This document shows, piece by piece, positions 63,547 to 64,000 of a stretch of 64,000 nucleotides of DNA; the stretch's first letter is position 1; every line of letters starts with the position of its first letter. The stretch is taken from the NCBI GenBank assembly GCA_964016885.1, contig OZ024741.1, positions 410,721,464-410,785,463 on the forward strand, given 5' to 3'. Made by a program: the position numbers and the translations under genes. The notes beneath the pieces are model-generated. The model was given only the letters and a program-made list of their open reading frames with translations. It had not been told where the DNA came from and ran no database searches. Origin of the DNA: Eledone cirrhosa. Its lineage: Eukaryota > Mollusca > Cephalopoda > Octopoda > Eledonidae.

Positions 63547-64000
63547 GTTTAATATTTTTTTAAGGCAACGCTTGTAATAACTCTAGTTAAACAGGATATA
63601 TATTAATAATAAATTATCGTTGTAATGTAATTAGATTATGTAATTGTTATTATAAATTATCTTATAAATATTAGTGTAAGATGTATAAAAATATTTTCAG
63701 ACTTTTAATATAAACAACTACAAAAAACAATCAATATTAAATCAATATATTATACATAATAGAAAACATAAAATAAACAATACAAAAACAAAATATTTAC
63801 ATACAATTGCAATTATCAGTGTATATACATTTTCTTTATATTCCCTGAGCAAATTAATAAGATTTGTTTTTATTGTACATAATTTGATGACTTGTTGGAG
63901 TGTATTAAAAGATAGCAACAATTTGTGATTAAATTGTTATCTTAAGCAACTCACTTTTTAATAGTTGTTGGCTGAGCGAAATTGTAAAAGCCTATGAGCA
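63547..64000. other. AT-rich intergenic sequence
   Basis: No gene seen. An imperfect hairpin lies at 63909-63942 (AAGATA-GCA-ACAATTT against AAATTGTTATCTT, with a 3-nt bulge). Confidence 0.4.

Overview
The window looks like nuclear DNA of a coleoid cephalopod, most likely an octopus. It is AT-rich and crowded with repeats, with short exons that obey GT-AG rules, tRNA-derived SINE fragments, and RTE-type elements ending in (GAT)n of the kind seen in octopus genomes. The species cannot be fixed from sequence alone. No prokaryotic gene, CRISPR array or operon was found.

The one host gene is LHPP (phospholysine phosphohistidine inorganic pyrophosphate phosphatase, HAD superfamily), on the minus strand. 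Six exons join in frame: 60639-60778, 57485-57672, 56514-56667, 47491-47554, 46623-46715 and 12648-12739. They give 243 complete codons. The exon for the last 25-30 residues should lie beyond the left edge of the window. Exons 4, 5 and 6 encode substrate-loop, motif III and motif IV sequence, so the gene looks functional.

Most of the rest is intron filled with repeats. Intron 6 (left of 12647) holds a 28-30 bp satellite (1-8358), a nearly complete RTE LINE (8385 to about 11985) and a 40-bp tandem array (12045-12532). Intron 5 (12740-46622, 33.9 kb) is almost entirely a different, 37-bp satellite (13797-45636), followed by a foldback element with a 24-bp minisatellite core (45709-46592). Intron 3 (47555-56513) holds a tRNA-like SINE and a nest of three elements: a piggyBac-like TTAA-flanked element, whose interior became a 72-bp tandem array, which a Tx1-type LINE then split. 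Two mariner remnants and a GGT-rich microsatellite follow. Introns 1 and 2 hold further SINE copies, a 73-bp tandem array with inverted relatives, and pentanucleotide tracts.

Upstream of LHPP (right of 60778) the DNA is AT-rich. It contains an unidentified segment between two (TA)n tracts and a 949-bp element with 0.2-kb terminal inverted repeats flanked by TA.

The main interest is structural: a short, conserved phosphatase gene whose 3' exons sit as tiny islands among two unrelated satellites that have grown by repeated multi-kilobase duplication. No unknown protein-coding system was found.
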